Below are positions 24,802-33,049 of a stretch of DNA of 55,684 nucleotides, in pieces (positions within the stretch are counted from its first letter, which is position 1; each line of letters opens with the position of its first letter). The stretch comes from an uncultured Phocaeicola sp. Lineage in GTDB: Bacteria; Bacteroidota; Bacteroidia; Bacteroidales; Bacteroidaceae. The stretch is taken from the NCBI GenBank assembly GCA_944321015.1, contig CALUJS010000018.1:1-55684 (forward strand), in the 5' to 3' direction. Below the pieces are notes generated by a model. That model saw only the letters and a list, made by a program, of their open reading frames with translations. It ran no database searches and was not told where the DNA came from. Both the position numbers and the translations under genes were made by a program.

Positions 24802-24860
24802 AATCTCTTTATTTATTATCTTCTCCGTTCCTAAGAAGACCATTATAAAACACAAAGAAG

Positions 24861-25006
24861 CGTGGAACTGTATGGCCACGTCCTTGTGTACAGGTGCTAG
24901 GAAAACCTTTATGAACAGATGTGGGAATAACAGCCCCACGCATATGCGTGGAGACCATCATACCTTCTCCTGTTCACGTGATTGAAGTTTCCTAGGCTTT
25001 GTACAC
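24861..25006 (-). repeat. Nested palindrome in the leader of the 24.5-kb gene
   Basis: Nested pairs are GTGTACA/TGTACAC (24886 and 25000), CTAGGAAA/TTTCCTAG, ATGAACAG/CTGTTCAC and an inner CCACGCATATGCGTGG. Next to it a small hairpin CGTGG...CCACG (24861-24880) with a following TTCTTTGTG (minus strand) resembles the CGTGGA...TCCACG hairpin and TTCTTTTTATG of the leader at 17640-17950. A -7-like TATTTTTG lies upstream at 25073-25080. The rest of 24802-25303 holds only the 83-bp repeat. Confidence 0.65.
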
Positions 25007-25176
25007 GCAGGAAGAAGACATAACGCCTCTTTTTTTCAATATGTCTTGGAAAGAGCTATCTCTATCCGCATACAAAAATAGGGGATTTTTCTAATAATCT
25101 CCTATTTTCTAATGTTTTTATTTGCTTCTTTAGGGAAATATTCAGAGCAGTTATTCCGCCATACGTCGCCGCCGCC

Positions 25177-25259
25177 CCGTTTCTTATGTCAGACATAGAA
25201 AAACCTAAGTCAGACGTAGTTCTTCCTATGTCTGACTTAGGTTTTTCTATATACGGGCT
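25177..25259. repeat. 83-bp direct repeat, left copy beside SusD-1
   Basis: It is identical to 30038-30120 over 83 bases and in the same orientation. Inside is a perfect 19-bp stem (AGAAAAACCTAAGTCAGAC / its complement) with a 14-base loop, which can also act as a terminator after the SusD gene. Confidence 0.95.
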
Positions 25260-25303
25260 AGTTTTTCCCGGTTCAGCGGAGCAGATGTGCAGAAACTAAA
25301 GCC

Positions 25304-26722
25304 TTACCGATACGCCTCGTTCTGGGTCATCACGTCGGGATTCTGGGTGATGACCTCCAGGGGGATGGGCAACAGCAGCTGCTGCTCGGTGACGGTGGCG
25401 TTTTTCGAGCTGTTTTTGATAACCTCGATGGCGCGGCCCGTGCGGATGAGGTCGAACCAGCGGTGGAACTCGCAGGCCAGCTCGACCTGACGCTCGTGCT
25501 CGCATGCCAGATCCACGGTGGGATATTTGTCGCTCGGGTAGCCCGGCTCGCCGTAGAGGGGCAGGCCCACGCGATCGCGCACCTCGTTCATGTAGGCGGG
25601 GTCGCCCGTGGCCTCGGTGAGCATCAGCAGCACGTCGGCATAGCGCAGAACGATGAAGTTGTTGTCCGACGCTTCGCGGGCGCCGTCGAGGTCGGCGTTC
25701 GCATCGCGCCACTTGATGCAGTAGCGGGTGTCCACGTGGTTGTTGCTCTCGTCCATATAGCCGTCGGCAATGGAGATGTCGCGGCGCGGGTCGCCCGGCT
25801 CATAGGCGTTCCAGAGGTCGTCGGTCACCTGATTGAGACCGCCGCCCCACGAGGTCACCACGTGGTTCTCGACGGGCGTGAACATGGCCCAGTACATACT
25901 GTAGGGATTGCCCACTCCGCCCAGATACTGTATTTCAAAGATGGACTCGCTGCAGTTCTTGTTGTTCAGGCTCCACAGGTCGGCATAGTCGCGGGCCAGG
26001 ATGAACTTGCCATGCAGCGGCCGGAGCACGGTGGCGGCCTCGCCCTTGTCGCCCAGGGTCAGATAGACCTTGCCCAGCAGGGCGCGCGCGGCGTCGGAAG
26101 TGGCTGCGCCGGCAAAGCGCTCGTTGGCCTTGTCGGGCAGGTTGGTGATGCCGAACTTCAGGTCGTCGATGATGGCGTTGTAGACTTGTTCTTGCGGCGT
26201 GCGGCCGGTGGCCAGCGCCTCGTCGACCGTCAAGGGCGTAAGCACCAAGGGGATGTCGCCCCAGGCACGGGTCATGTTGAAGTAATAGAGGGCGCGCAGG
26301 AAGCGGGCCTCGCCCTGCAGGGCGGCCTTGTTGTCGAAATCGGCCTCCTCGCTCTTGGCCAGAATGTTGTTGATGATGTAGAGCGACTCGTAGTAGGTGT
26401 TCCAGAAAGTGAGCACCAGCGAGTTGCTCACGTCCATGCCCACATGGGTGTCGAAGGCTTCATAGTCGCGCACGTTGCCCGAACTGCTGTCGTTCTGCAC
26501 GTTGTCCGACGACAGTTCGCCGAAGAACGACACGAGGCTCTCCGGGTCGTACGTGTCGTGAAGGGTGCTGTAGGCGGCGGTGAGGGCCGTCTCAAAGTCT
26601 TCCTCCGTGCGGTAGAACTGGCTCTCGTGCGCGTTCGATATGGGCTGACGGTCGAGGAAGCTGTCGCATCCCGCCATCGCCACCAGCGCGAGGGATGCAA
26701 AGAGATATTTCAGTTTGTTCAT
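25304..26722 (-). CDS. SusD/RagB-family outer-membrane lipoprotein (locus 1)
   Basis: The 472-residue lipoprotein starts MNKLKYLFASLALVAMAGCDSFLDRQP, with Cys19 as lipid anchor and the typical SusD phrase after it. The helical TPR-like region carries ALTAAYSTLHDTYDPES, LQGEARFLRALYYFNMTRAWGDIPL and, at the C-terminus, NFIVLRYADVLLMLTEA and ERQVELACEFHRWFDLIRTG. SusD proteins form the lid of the SusC channel and bind the substrate. It follows SusC-1 by 24 bases. No enzyme is in the same unit, so the substrate is unknown. Confidence 0.95.
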   Translation of the reverse strand: MNKLKYLFASLALVAMAGCDSFLDRQPISNAHESQFYRTEEDFETALTAAYSTLHDTYDPESLVSFFGELSSDNVQNDSSSGNVRDYEAFDTHVGMDVSNSLVLTFWNTYYESLYIINNILAKSEEADFDNKAALQGEARFLRALYYFNMTRAWGDIPLVLTPLTVDEALATGRTPQEQVYNAIIDDLKFGITNLPDKANERFAGAATSDAARALLGKVYLTLGDKGEAATVLRPLHGKFILARDYADLWSLNNKNCSESIFEIQYLGGVGNPYSMYWAMFTPVENHVVTSWGGGLNQVTDDLWNAYEPGDPRRDISIADGYMDESNNHVDTRYCIKWRDANADLDGAREASDNNFIVLRYADVLLMLTEATGDPAYMNEVRDRVGLPLYGEPGYPSDKYPTVDLACEHERQVELACEFHRWFDLIRTGRAIEVIKNSSKNATVTEQQLLLPIPLEVITQNPDVMTQNEAYR

Positions 26723-26746
26723 GATAGATTCGTGTTTATGATAAGG

Positions 26747-29700
26747 TTAGAAACTCAGACTGATGCCGGCCGTTGCCGAGAACGGATTCGGATAGGAACC
26801 GTAGTCGTAGCCCACGCGATAGCCCGACTGGAACGTACTGCCCTCGGGGTCGTAGTTGGAGTAGTCGGAGAACACGTAGACATTCTCGAAGTTCACATAG
26901 AGCTTCAGGTTGGAAATCTTCAGCTTCCGCGCAAACGCCTCGGGGAAGTTGTAGCCCAGACGGATGTTCTTGATGCGCACGAACGAGCCGTCCTCCACCC
27001 AATAGTTGGAGCTTTGTGCCTGAACGGTGTTCTGGCTGACGCGGGGTTTGAAGATTTTGCCGTTGCCCGGGTCTTCGTCCGACCGCCAGAAGTTGCTCAC
27101 ATCGGCATAGGCGTTGCGGTTGTCGTTGAACGTCTTCAGGTAGCGCGCCTGCTGGTTCATGATTTCGCCGCCCTGCGACCCGGTGAACATGATGGAGAAC
27201 TCGACGCCCTTGTACGACAGATTGTTGGTGATACCCCACGTGAAATTGGGCTGATAGTTGCCCAGGATGGTGCGGTCGTCGGAGTCGATGTCGCCGTCGC
27301 CGTCCACGTCGCGCACCTTCGGGTCACCGGCCTCACTGCCCGGATAGACGGGTATTCCGGCATCGATGTCAGCCTGGCTGAGCACACCGTCGAAGATGTA
27401 TCCGAAGTAGTTGCCGATGGGCTGCCCAACCTCGGTCTTCGATATGGCATCATTGGTGGTCACCAGAATGGGCGCATTGTTGGCCCCCAACTTGAGCACC
27501 TTGTTGCGGTTGGCCGAGATGTTGAAGTCGGTCGTCCAGGTGAAGGCGCCTTCGATGTTGCGTGTGGAGAGCGAAAATTCCACGCCCCGGTTCTCCAGCT
27601 CGCCGATGTTGGTCAGACGCGACTGGAATCCGGTGAGGACGGGGATGGGCACGTCGAGCAACAAGTCGCGCGTCTTGGAGTAATAGAAGTCGAGCGAGAG
27701 GTTTACACGGTTGTTGAACAGTCCGGCGTCCAATCCGAGGTTGACCTGTCCGGTCTTCTCCCATTTCAAATCGGGGTCGGGCATCGAGCTGGTGTAAATG
27801 CCCTGTGCCGTCGAACCGTTTTCCACGTATTGCCTGTAGCCGAGCAGGGCGATGGCACCGTAGTCGTCAATCTGGTTGTTACCCGTCACACCGTAGCTCA
27901 GGCGCAGCTTCAGGTTGTCGAGCCAGGTAAGCGGCTCCATGAAACTTTCCTCCGACATGCGCCATGCCACCGATGCCGAGGGGAAGTAACCCCAGCGGTT
28001 GTTCTCGCCGAAGCGCGAACAGCCGTCGGCACGCAGGGCAGCCGAAGCCATGTATTTTCCCTTATAAGAATAGGTGGCGCGGGCCAGGAAGGAGATGAGC
28101 GCCCACTCGCTGGTCGACGTCGAGCCGCTGTTCACCTTGCCGGCATTGATGGTGTGTACCAGGTCGTTGGGGAACGAGCCTGCGTTCATGTCGCTCAGTT
28201 CCTGCCGCTGTTCCTGCATGGTGTAACCCAGAAGTCCCGTCACGGAGTGGTCCGTGTTAAAGGTCTGGTTGTAGTTCAGCGTGTTTTCCCACACCCAGTT
28301 GGTGGAGCGCATGGTGACGAAGTCGGCCGAGGCCTGCACGTATTCTTGATAGCCGTAATCCTGTCCCTCGTTCCAGTAGGACTCATAGTGCGAGTCTTCC
28401 ACGTTGGCATTGAAGGCGGTGCGGAATGTCAGCCCGTCCAGAATCTTATAGTCGAGATAGGTGTTGAGCAACACGATGTCGGTGGTCTTTTTCTTGTGCA
28501 TCTCCTTCGTCAGGGCATAGGGATGCCACTGCTTGAAGCCATACTTGTTGAAGGTGTACCAGATGGATTCCGGGTCGTGGAAGCCCAGGCTTCCCGTCTC
28601 CACGCGCACGGGGAATATCGGGTCGCTCTGCAGGGCCAGACTGACGACGTCGGACTTTCCGGCCGTGCCAAACGAAGAGTCGTTGCTGCGCGTCAGAGAG
28701 AGTTTCATGCTGGCGCTCAGGCGGTCGTTGAACTTATGGTTGATGTTGCTGCGGATGGAGAGGCGGTCGTAATCGTTCTCGATGACCACGCCTTCCTGTT
28801 TGAGGAATCCGGCCGAGAGCATGAACTGCGTCTTCTCCGAGCCGCCCGATGCCGAAATCTGGGCATTGTGGGTGATGGCGGTGCGCAGCATCACGTCCTG
28901 CCAGTCGGTGCCGTTGCCGATGCGCTCCAGCCATTCGGGGTCGGAAAACTCCTCGGGTATCATGGTGTCCATGCCGCGCACGGCGTTGGGATTTTCCTTC
29001 AGCTGGGTGGCCCAGGTGTTGTTGCGGGCTGCCGTCTCGAACTCAATCCACTGCTTGGCGTCCATCATGTCCACACGGCGGTTCACACGCGAAATGCCCA
29101 GCTCGTAGTTGGCGTCGACCTTCGTCCGTCCGGCCTTTCCCTGCTTGGTGGTGATGAGCACCACGCCGTTGGCGCCGCGCGAACCGTAGATGGCGGCCGA
29201 CGAAGCATCTTTCAGGATTTCGATGGACTCGATGTCGTTCGGATTAATGTTGTTGAGCGGGTTGCGGTTGAAGGACATGGTGCTGGAGTTGCCGTTGCTG
29301 CCGTCCGACACGGTGTTGTCCTCCAAGGGAATGCCGTCGATGACATAGAGTGGAGCGGTACCGGCATTGATGGACGACGCGCCACGAATCTTAATGGTCG
29401 GCGCCATGCCCGGAGCGCCCTGCGTCTGCGTGATTTGCACGCCCGACACCTGTCCGGCCATCGACTGCAGGGCATTGCCGAAAGCGCGTTCCTTCAACTT
29501 GTCGGCGCCGACTGACGACACCGAACCCGTCAGGTCACGCTTGCGCACCGTGCCGTAACCCACAACGACCACTTCGTCGAGAAGCTGGTCCTCGGGCTGC
29601 ATGTGAATGACGAGATTGGTTGAGGTGATTTTCACGTCCTGGGGCTGATAGCCCATGTAGGACAACTGGAGTGTTTCCGCTCCGGCCGGGACATTGAGCC

Positions 29701-29932
29701 GGAAGTTGCCATCGATGTCGGTGATGGCGCCCGTCTTTGAACCTTTGACGAGCACCGATACGCCTATCATCGGCTCGCCTCGTTCGTCGAGCACTTTGCC
29801 TGTAATACTTCTTTCTTGCAGGACTTCCTGACTATCAGCGAGTTTTACCCCCCCCGGTGCCATTTCGGCCGCATTGAGCGACGCGGAGAGCAACATGGCC
29901 GATAATCCCCAAATAGCAAATGAAGAATCCAT
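26747..29932 (-). CDS. SusC/RagA-family TonB-dependent transporter (locus 1)
   Basis: The 1061-residue protein has a CarboxypepD_reg-like domain (about 40-115, SITGKVLDERGEPMIGVSVLV), the plug with DEVVVVGYGTVRKRDLTGSV, and a full beta-barrel ending ATAGISLSF. The signal peptide is short and lacks basic residues (MDSSFAIWGLSAMLLSASLNA), which is unusual for SusC. Just after it, eight G in a row followed by TAAAA (29843-29855) encode part of PGGVKL and keep the frame. The same 13-base string causes the frameshift in SusC-3. The SusC-SusD pair lies between two identical 83-bp repeats. Confidence 0.95.
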   Translation of the reverse strand: MDSSFAIWGLSAMLLSASLNAAEMAPGGVKLADSQEVLQERSITGKVLDERGEPMIGVSVLVKGSKTGAITDIDGNFRLNVPAGAETLQLSYMGYQPQDVKITSTNLVIHMQPEDQLLDEVVVVGYGTVRKRDLTGSVSSVGADKLKERAFGNALQSMAGQVSGVQITQTQGAPGMAPTIKIRGASSINAGTAPLYVIDGIPLEDNTVSDGSNGNSSTMSFNRNPLNNINPNDIESIEILKDASSAAIYGSRGANGVVLITTKQGKAGRTKVDANYELGISRVNRRVDMMDAKQWIEFETAARNNTWATQLKENPNAVRGMDTMIPEEFSDPEWLERIGNGTDWQDVMLRTAITHNAQISASGGSEKTQFMLSAGFLKQEGVVIENDYDRLSIRSNINHKFNDRLSASMKLSLTRSNDSSFGTAGKSDVVSLALQSDPIFPVRVETGSLGFHDPESIWYTFNKYGFKQWHPYALTKEMHKKKTTDIVLLNTYLDYKILDGLTFRTAFNANVEDSHYESYWNEGQDYGYQEYVQASADFVTMRSTNWVWENTLNYNQTFNTDHSVTGLLGYTMQEQRQELSDMNAGSFPNDLVHTINAGKVNSGSTSTSEWALISFLARATYSYKGKYMASAALRADGCSRFGENNRWGYFPSASVAWRMSEESFMEPLTWLDNLKLRLSYGVTGNNQIDDYGAIALLGYRQYVENGSTAQGIYTSSMPDPDLKWEKTGQVNLGLDAGLFNNRVNLSLDFYYSKTRDLLLDVPIPVLTGFQSRLTNIGELENRGVEFSLSTRNIEGAFTWTTDFNISANRNKVLKLGANNAPILVTTNDAISKTEVGQPIGNYFGYIFDGVLSQADIDAGIPVYPGSEAGDPKVRDVDGDGDIDSDDRTILGNYQPNFTWGITNNLSYKGVEFSIMFTGSQGGEIMNQQARYLKTFNDNRNAYADVSNFWRSDEDPGNGKIFKPRVSQNTVQAQSSNYWVEDGSFVRIKNIRLGYNFPEAFARKLKISNLKLYVNFENVYVFSDYSNYDPEGSTFQSGYRVGYDYGSYPNPFSATAGISLSF
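29843..29855 (-). repeat. G8-TAAAA tract in SusC-1 (in frame)
   Basis: Eight C on the plus strand (29848-29855), read as G8 in the gene, directly after the signal peptide region. Loss or gain of one G would end translation early. Confidence 0.9.
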
Positions 29933-30037
29933 GTTTGTAGGTATTTTTAAGGTTGATTATAAATTGCGAGTGCAATATTAAGGCGAAATTCCCAATCTGC
30001 AAAATTCCCGTCCGGCTTTTTAAGCCCGCTTTCCGCT

Positions 30038-30120
30038 CCGTTTCTTATGTCAGACATAGAAAAACCTAAGTCAGACGTAGTTCTTCCTATGTCTGACTTA
30101 GGTTTTTCTATATACGGGCT
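30038..30120. repeat. 83-bp direct repeat, right copy beyond SusC-1
   Basis: Exact copy of 25177-25259, 106 bases upstream of the SusC-1 start. On the minus strand it also follows the stop of... no gene other than the small secreted protein at 30166-30684, whose transcript it can terminate. Confidence 0.95.
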
Positions 30121-30165
30121 GAGGGTTTTCCGCCTCAGCGTAAGTTAAGCAGAACCGGCAGAGGT

Positions 30166-30684
30166 TTATCTGAACACCAGCTCGGTATTTTCAAACACGC
30201 GGATGATGTCCTCGCGCGTTTTGGCATCGGCCAGGGCTTCCTCGAAGGCTTTGGTGTCCGGCTCGAAGCATACCACGTTGGCGCAGTCGAGCACGTGGTT
30301 CATGGTGTCGGCGGCTTCGGTCTTGGTGACGAGGCCTTTCTTGACGGACTTCTTAAGATATTTGTTCACCTTCTGCACGGCGTTGTAGATGACGGGCTTG
30401 TTGAACTGCACGTTGGTGGAGGAAAAGCCGATGCTCTGTTGGCTCACCAAAGTGTAGTTTTTCAGGAAGGTGTTCCACTTGGCTTCCACGGGTTGGCCGA
30501 GGAAGTGCGGCTGTGCAAAGTCTACTTTTGCTTCGGGGATTTCGCCGTAAACGGTGAAAGAGAACTTGCTTGTGTTGGTGGATTCTTCCACATTGTCGGG
30601 GGTGGAAAGAGTTGTCACGTCGGAGGCTTGCACGTGCAAGCAGACTGTGAGGGTAAGGCCCAAGAAGAATGCGAATGTTTTCAT
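30166..30684 (-). CDS. Small secreted protein of unknown function
   Basis: The 172-residue protein has a signal peptide (MKTFAFFLGLTLTVCLHVQA). The mature part has a beta start (TSKFSFTVYGEIPEAKVDF), a middle with WNTFLKNYTLVSQQS, and a helical end with two cysteines (CANVVC). I know no family for it. It follows the esterase by 50 bases and is probably the last gene of SusC/SusD locus 2. Confidence 0.7.
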   Translation of the reverse strand: MKTFAFFLGLTLTVCLHVQASDVTTLSTPDNVEESTNTSKFSFTVYGEIPEAKVDFAQPHFLGQPVEAKWNTFLKNYTLVSQQSIGFSSTNVQFNKPVIYNAVQKVNKYLKKSVKKGLVTKTEAADTMNHVLDCANVVCFEPDTKAFEEALADAKTREDIIRVFENTELVFR

Positions 30685-30734
30685 TGTTTCTGTGATGTTT
30701 TTTGAGGGTTGTTACTTTTATATATCAGGACTGA

Positions 30735-31637
30735 TTAATTGCCTTTCCCGTCGGCCCAGGCTTGCGACACGAAGGCCATCACCTCGGGCAGGGCCGACTG
30801 CCAGTAGAGCCAGTTGTGAGCCCCGTCGCGCATGCGGTATTGCATGGGGATGCGTTTTTCCTTCATGAGGAGGTAGAGCCTGAGGTTGCCTTCGTAGAGG
30901 TAGTCGTCATCGCCGCAGTCGATGTACCAGCGCACGCGGCGGAAAGCGTCGAGGCGGGTTTCGTCGGCTTGGTTGATGAGGTCGAGGGGCAGGTTTTCGG
31001 GCTCCATGGCCGATTCGGCCCAGGCGCGCACCTGCGGATATTTGTCGATGGCGCTTCCGCCATTCGCCTGCCCGCTGCGGGCGGGGAAGGTGACGAGGGC
31101 GCTCAGGGGACAGGCGGCCGCAAACATTTCGGGGTAGCGCAGGGCGTAGACCAGCGTGCCGCCTCCGCCCATCGACAGTCCGGCAATGGCGCGGTGGGAG
31201 GCATCGGCCTGCACACGGTAGTGACGCTCGATGTAGGGGATGAGCTCTTGAAAGAAGTAATCCTCATAGGGCCATCCCTCGCGGTTGAAATATCCGGGGC
31301 CGCCGGTGCCCGCGTCGGGCATGACGATAATCATGCGTGTGGCGCGGTGCTCGGCAATGACGCGGTTGGCTATGGTTTCCACGTTGCCGCGTTCCACCCA
31401 TCCCTTGGTGTTGGTGTTGCCCAAGCCGTGCAGCAGGTAGAGCACGGGGTAACGGCGCAGGGTGTCGCGCTCGTAGCCTTCGGGCAGGTAGACGGAATAG
31501 TTGCGATCGCCCTTCATGAGGATGCCGGGCATACTGATGTTATGCACCTTACCGCCCTCGGTGGGAATCTCGTACGCCCGGGAGAGGGCGCACGAGCATA
31601 TGATGAAGAGTATTGTAATGAGCGTTCTCATGGTCAT
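30735..31637 (-). CDS. Secreted alpha/beta-hydrolase esterase (esterase D/CE1-like)
   Basis: The 300-residue exported protein has a signal peptide, then the esterase D pattern RNYSVYLPEGYERD, YPVLYLLHGLGN and MIIVMPDAGTGG. The nucleophile Ser lies in AGLSMGGGG (about residue 155), the acid is probably in DCGDDDYLYEGN, and the His is in GAHNWLYW near residue 278. The relatives include acetyl- and feruloyl-esterases. It overlaps the SusD-2 gene by four bases, so it is coupled to the locus and probably removes ester groups from the imported ligand. The exact ester is unknown. Confidence 0.9.
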   Translation of the reverse strand: MTMRTLITILFIICSCALSRAYEIPTEGGKVHNISMPGILMKGDRNYSVYLPEGYERDTLRRYPVLYLLHGLGNTNTKGWVERGNVETIANRVIAEHRATRMIIVMPDAGTGGPGYFNREGWPYEDYFFQELIPYIERHYRVQADASHRAIAGLSMGGGGTLVYALRYPEMFAAACPLSALVTFPARSGQANGGSAIDKYPQVRAWAESAMEPENLPLDLINQADETRLDAFRRVRWYIDCGDDDYLYEGNLRLYLLMKEKRIPMQYRMRDGAHNWLYWQSALPEVMAFVSQAWADGKGN

Positions 31638-33025
31638 TTTTGCCAGAAGAGTTTGATGTCAAATTCGTCGCCGCCCATGTGTTCCACGGCAGCCTGATAG
31701 CCGGCCATGTTGGAGCGTTGCAGCGAGGCGGGATAGAGCAGGCGGTGGGGCATTTCGTTGCCTTCGGGCACGCCGTCGCCACGGGGGATGGCGGGCAGTC
31801 CGGTGCGCATGTACTCGAACCACTGCTGCTGGTCGCAGAAGAAGAGGGCATAGTACTTTTGAAGCATGATGCGGTCGAGCGTGCCGTCATAGGCCGCGTC
31901 GGGGTTGTCGAAGTACCCTTCGGGCACCTCCACGTCCCATTGCTCGATGGCAGCTCTCACACCGCGTTCGTAGGCCGGTCCGGCTTCGGAGGCGCTGATG
32001 ATGCCGCGTTGGGCGGCCTCGGCACGGATGAACTCCACTTCGGCATAGGACATGAGGTTGATTCGCATCGGCGCGGTGGCAATGTCCACGTTCAGGCCCG
32101 ACACGTCATAGTCGGGGGCCGTCTCGTAACCGCTGGGCACGCCCACATAGTTGCCGTCGCCGGTCGGCGTGGTGAAGAGCGCCACGCGGGGATCGCCCCA
32201 GGCATTGAGGTTGTCCACGAAAAACTCGGCGGCGCTGCGGGCTATGTAGAAGTCCTGCGGACGGGTGACGGGGCCTTCCTCGGGGAAGGTTCCGCTGATG
32301 GCGAGCAGGGCGGCATCGTCATTGGAAGCAAACACGGGATAGGCGGAAGCGTTCTCAAGCACGGTTTTCAGCTCGTCGGTGCGTCCGGCGCGGAGCAACA
32401 CGCGCAGCAGAAGGGAATTGTTGAACTTGCGCCACTTGGCCACGTCGGAGCCGAAAAGCAGGTCGCCCGACGTGTTGTAGGCCAGCGGGGTGGCTTCGTC
32501 GTAGAGGTCGTTGGCATTCTTCAGCCCTTCGAGGATGCCTTCGTAGACGGCTTGCTGGTCGTCGAACTTGGGTTGCGTGATGCCTTCCTCGGCACGGCAC
32601 GCCTCGGTGTAGGGCACGTCGCCGAAGGTGTCGGCCAACATCTGCATCACCCATCCCTGGAGGGTGAGCGAGATGGCTTGATAGTTGGGCTCATTGTAGG
32701 CGACGGCCTGCTTTTCTATCTCTTTGATGTTGGAGAGGCAGCTGTAGTAGTTGCTCCAAACGCCGGTGCCGGCGCTTTCGGTGAAATAGTAGCGGCTATA
32801 TCCGCCGGAGCTGCTCGACGAGGAATATTGCATCACTTCGCCGGTGAAGCTGTTGTAGCGTTGCCAGTTGTAGATGGCCATGTCGTAGAGCACGGGGTCG
32901 AGCATGGTGCCGGGATTGACGGTCTCCAGCAGGTCGGGATTCTTGTTGATGGCGTCGAAGTCGGAGCATGAAGCGAGCACGCCCATCGAGGCCACACAGG
33001 AAAGTATCAGCGTTTTTATCTTCAT
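31634..33025 (-). CDS. SusD-like lipoprotein, SusD_2 type (locus 2)
   Basis: The 463-residue lipoprotein begins MKIKTLILSCVASMGVLASCSDFDAINKNPD; Cys20 is the likely anchor, and DFDAINKNP is typical of the SusD_2 group. Later marks are LTLQGWVMQMLADTFGDVPYTEA, LMSYAEVEFIRAEAAQRG and YYALFFCDQQQWFEYMRTGLP. It lies 24 bases after SusC-2 and overlaps the esterase gene by four bases. It should bind ligand at the SusC-2 channel. Confidence 0.93.
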   Translation of the reverse strand: MKIKTLILSCVASMGVLASCSDFDAINKNPDLLETVNPGTMLDPVLYDMAIYNWQRYNSFTGEVMQYSSSSSSGGYSRYYFTESAGTGVWSNYYSCLSNIKEIEKQAVAYNEPNYQAISLTLQGWVMQMLADTFGDVPYTEACRAEEGITQPKFDDQQAVYEGILEGLKNANDLYDEATPLAYNTSGDLLFGSDVAKWRKFNNSLLLRVLLRAGRTDELKTVLENASAYPVFASNDDAALLAISGTFPEEGPVTRPQDFYIARSAAEFFVDNLNAWGDPRVALFTTPTGDGNYVGVPSGYETAPDYDVSGLNVDIATAPMRINLMSYAEVEFIRAEAAQRGIISASEAGPAYERGVRAAIEQWDVEVPEGYFDNPDAAYDGTLDRIMLQKYYALFFCDQQQWFEYMRTGLPAIPRGDGVPEGNEMPHRLLYPASLQRSNMAGYQAAVEHMGGDEFDIKLFWQK

Positions 33026-33049
33026 AATGTCTTGGTTCGTTTTGTCGGG

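Noticed and set aside
24801..24939. An N-terminal extension of the 92-residue hypothetical protein
   Set aside because: The added 46 codons cross the structured palindrome, and the downstream ATG gives a more natural start (MGIFDFFK).
25177..25259. A CRISPR array or a terminal inverted repeat of an insertion sequence
   Set aside because: Only two distant copies exist, in direct orientation, with no spacer series, transposase or integrase between them.
25463..29515. A 1350-codon open frame on the plus strand opposite SusD-1 and SusC-1
   Set aside because: It is the antisense of two clear genes and exists because biased third positions remove stops; its product is low-complexity Val/His/Gly-rich with no domain.
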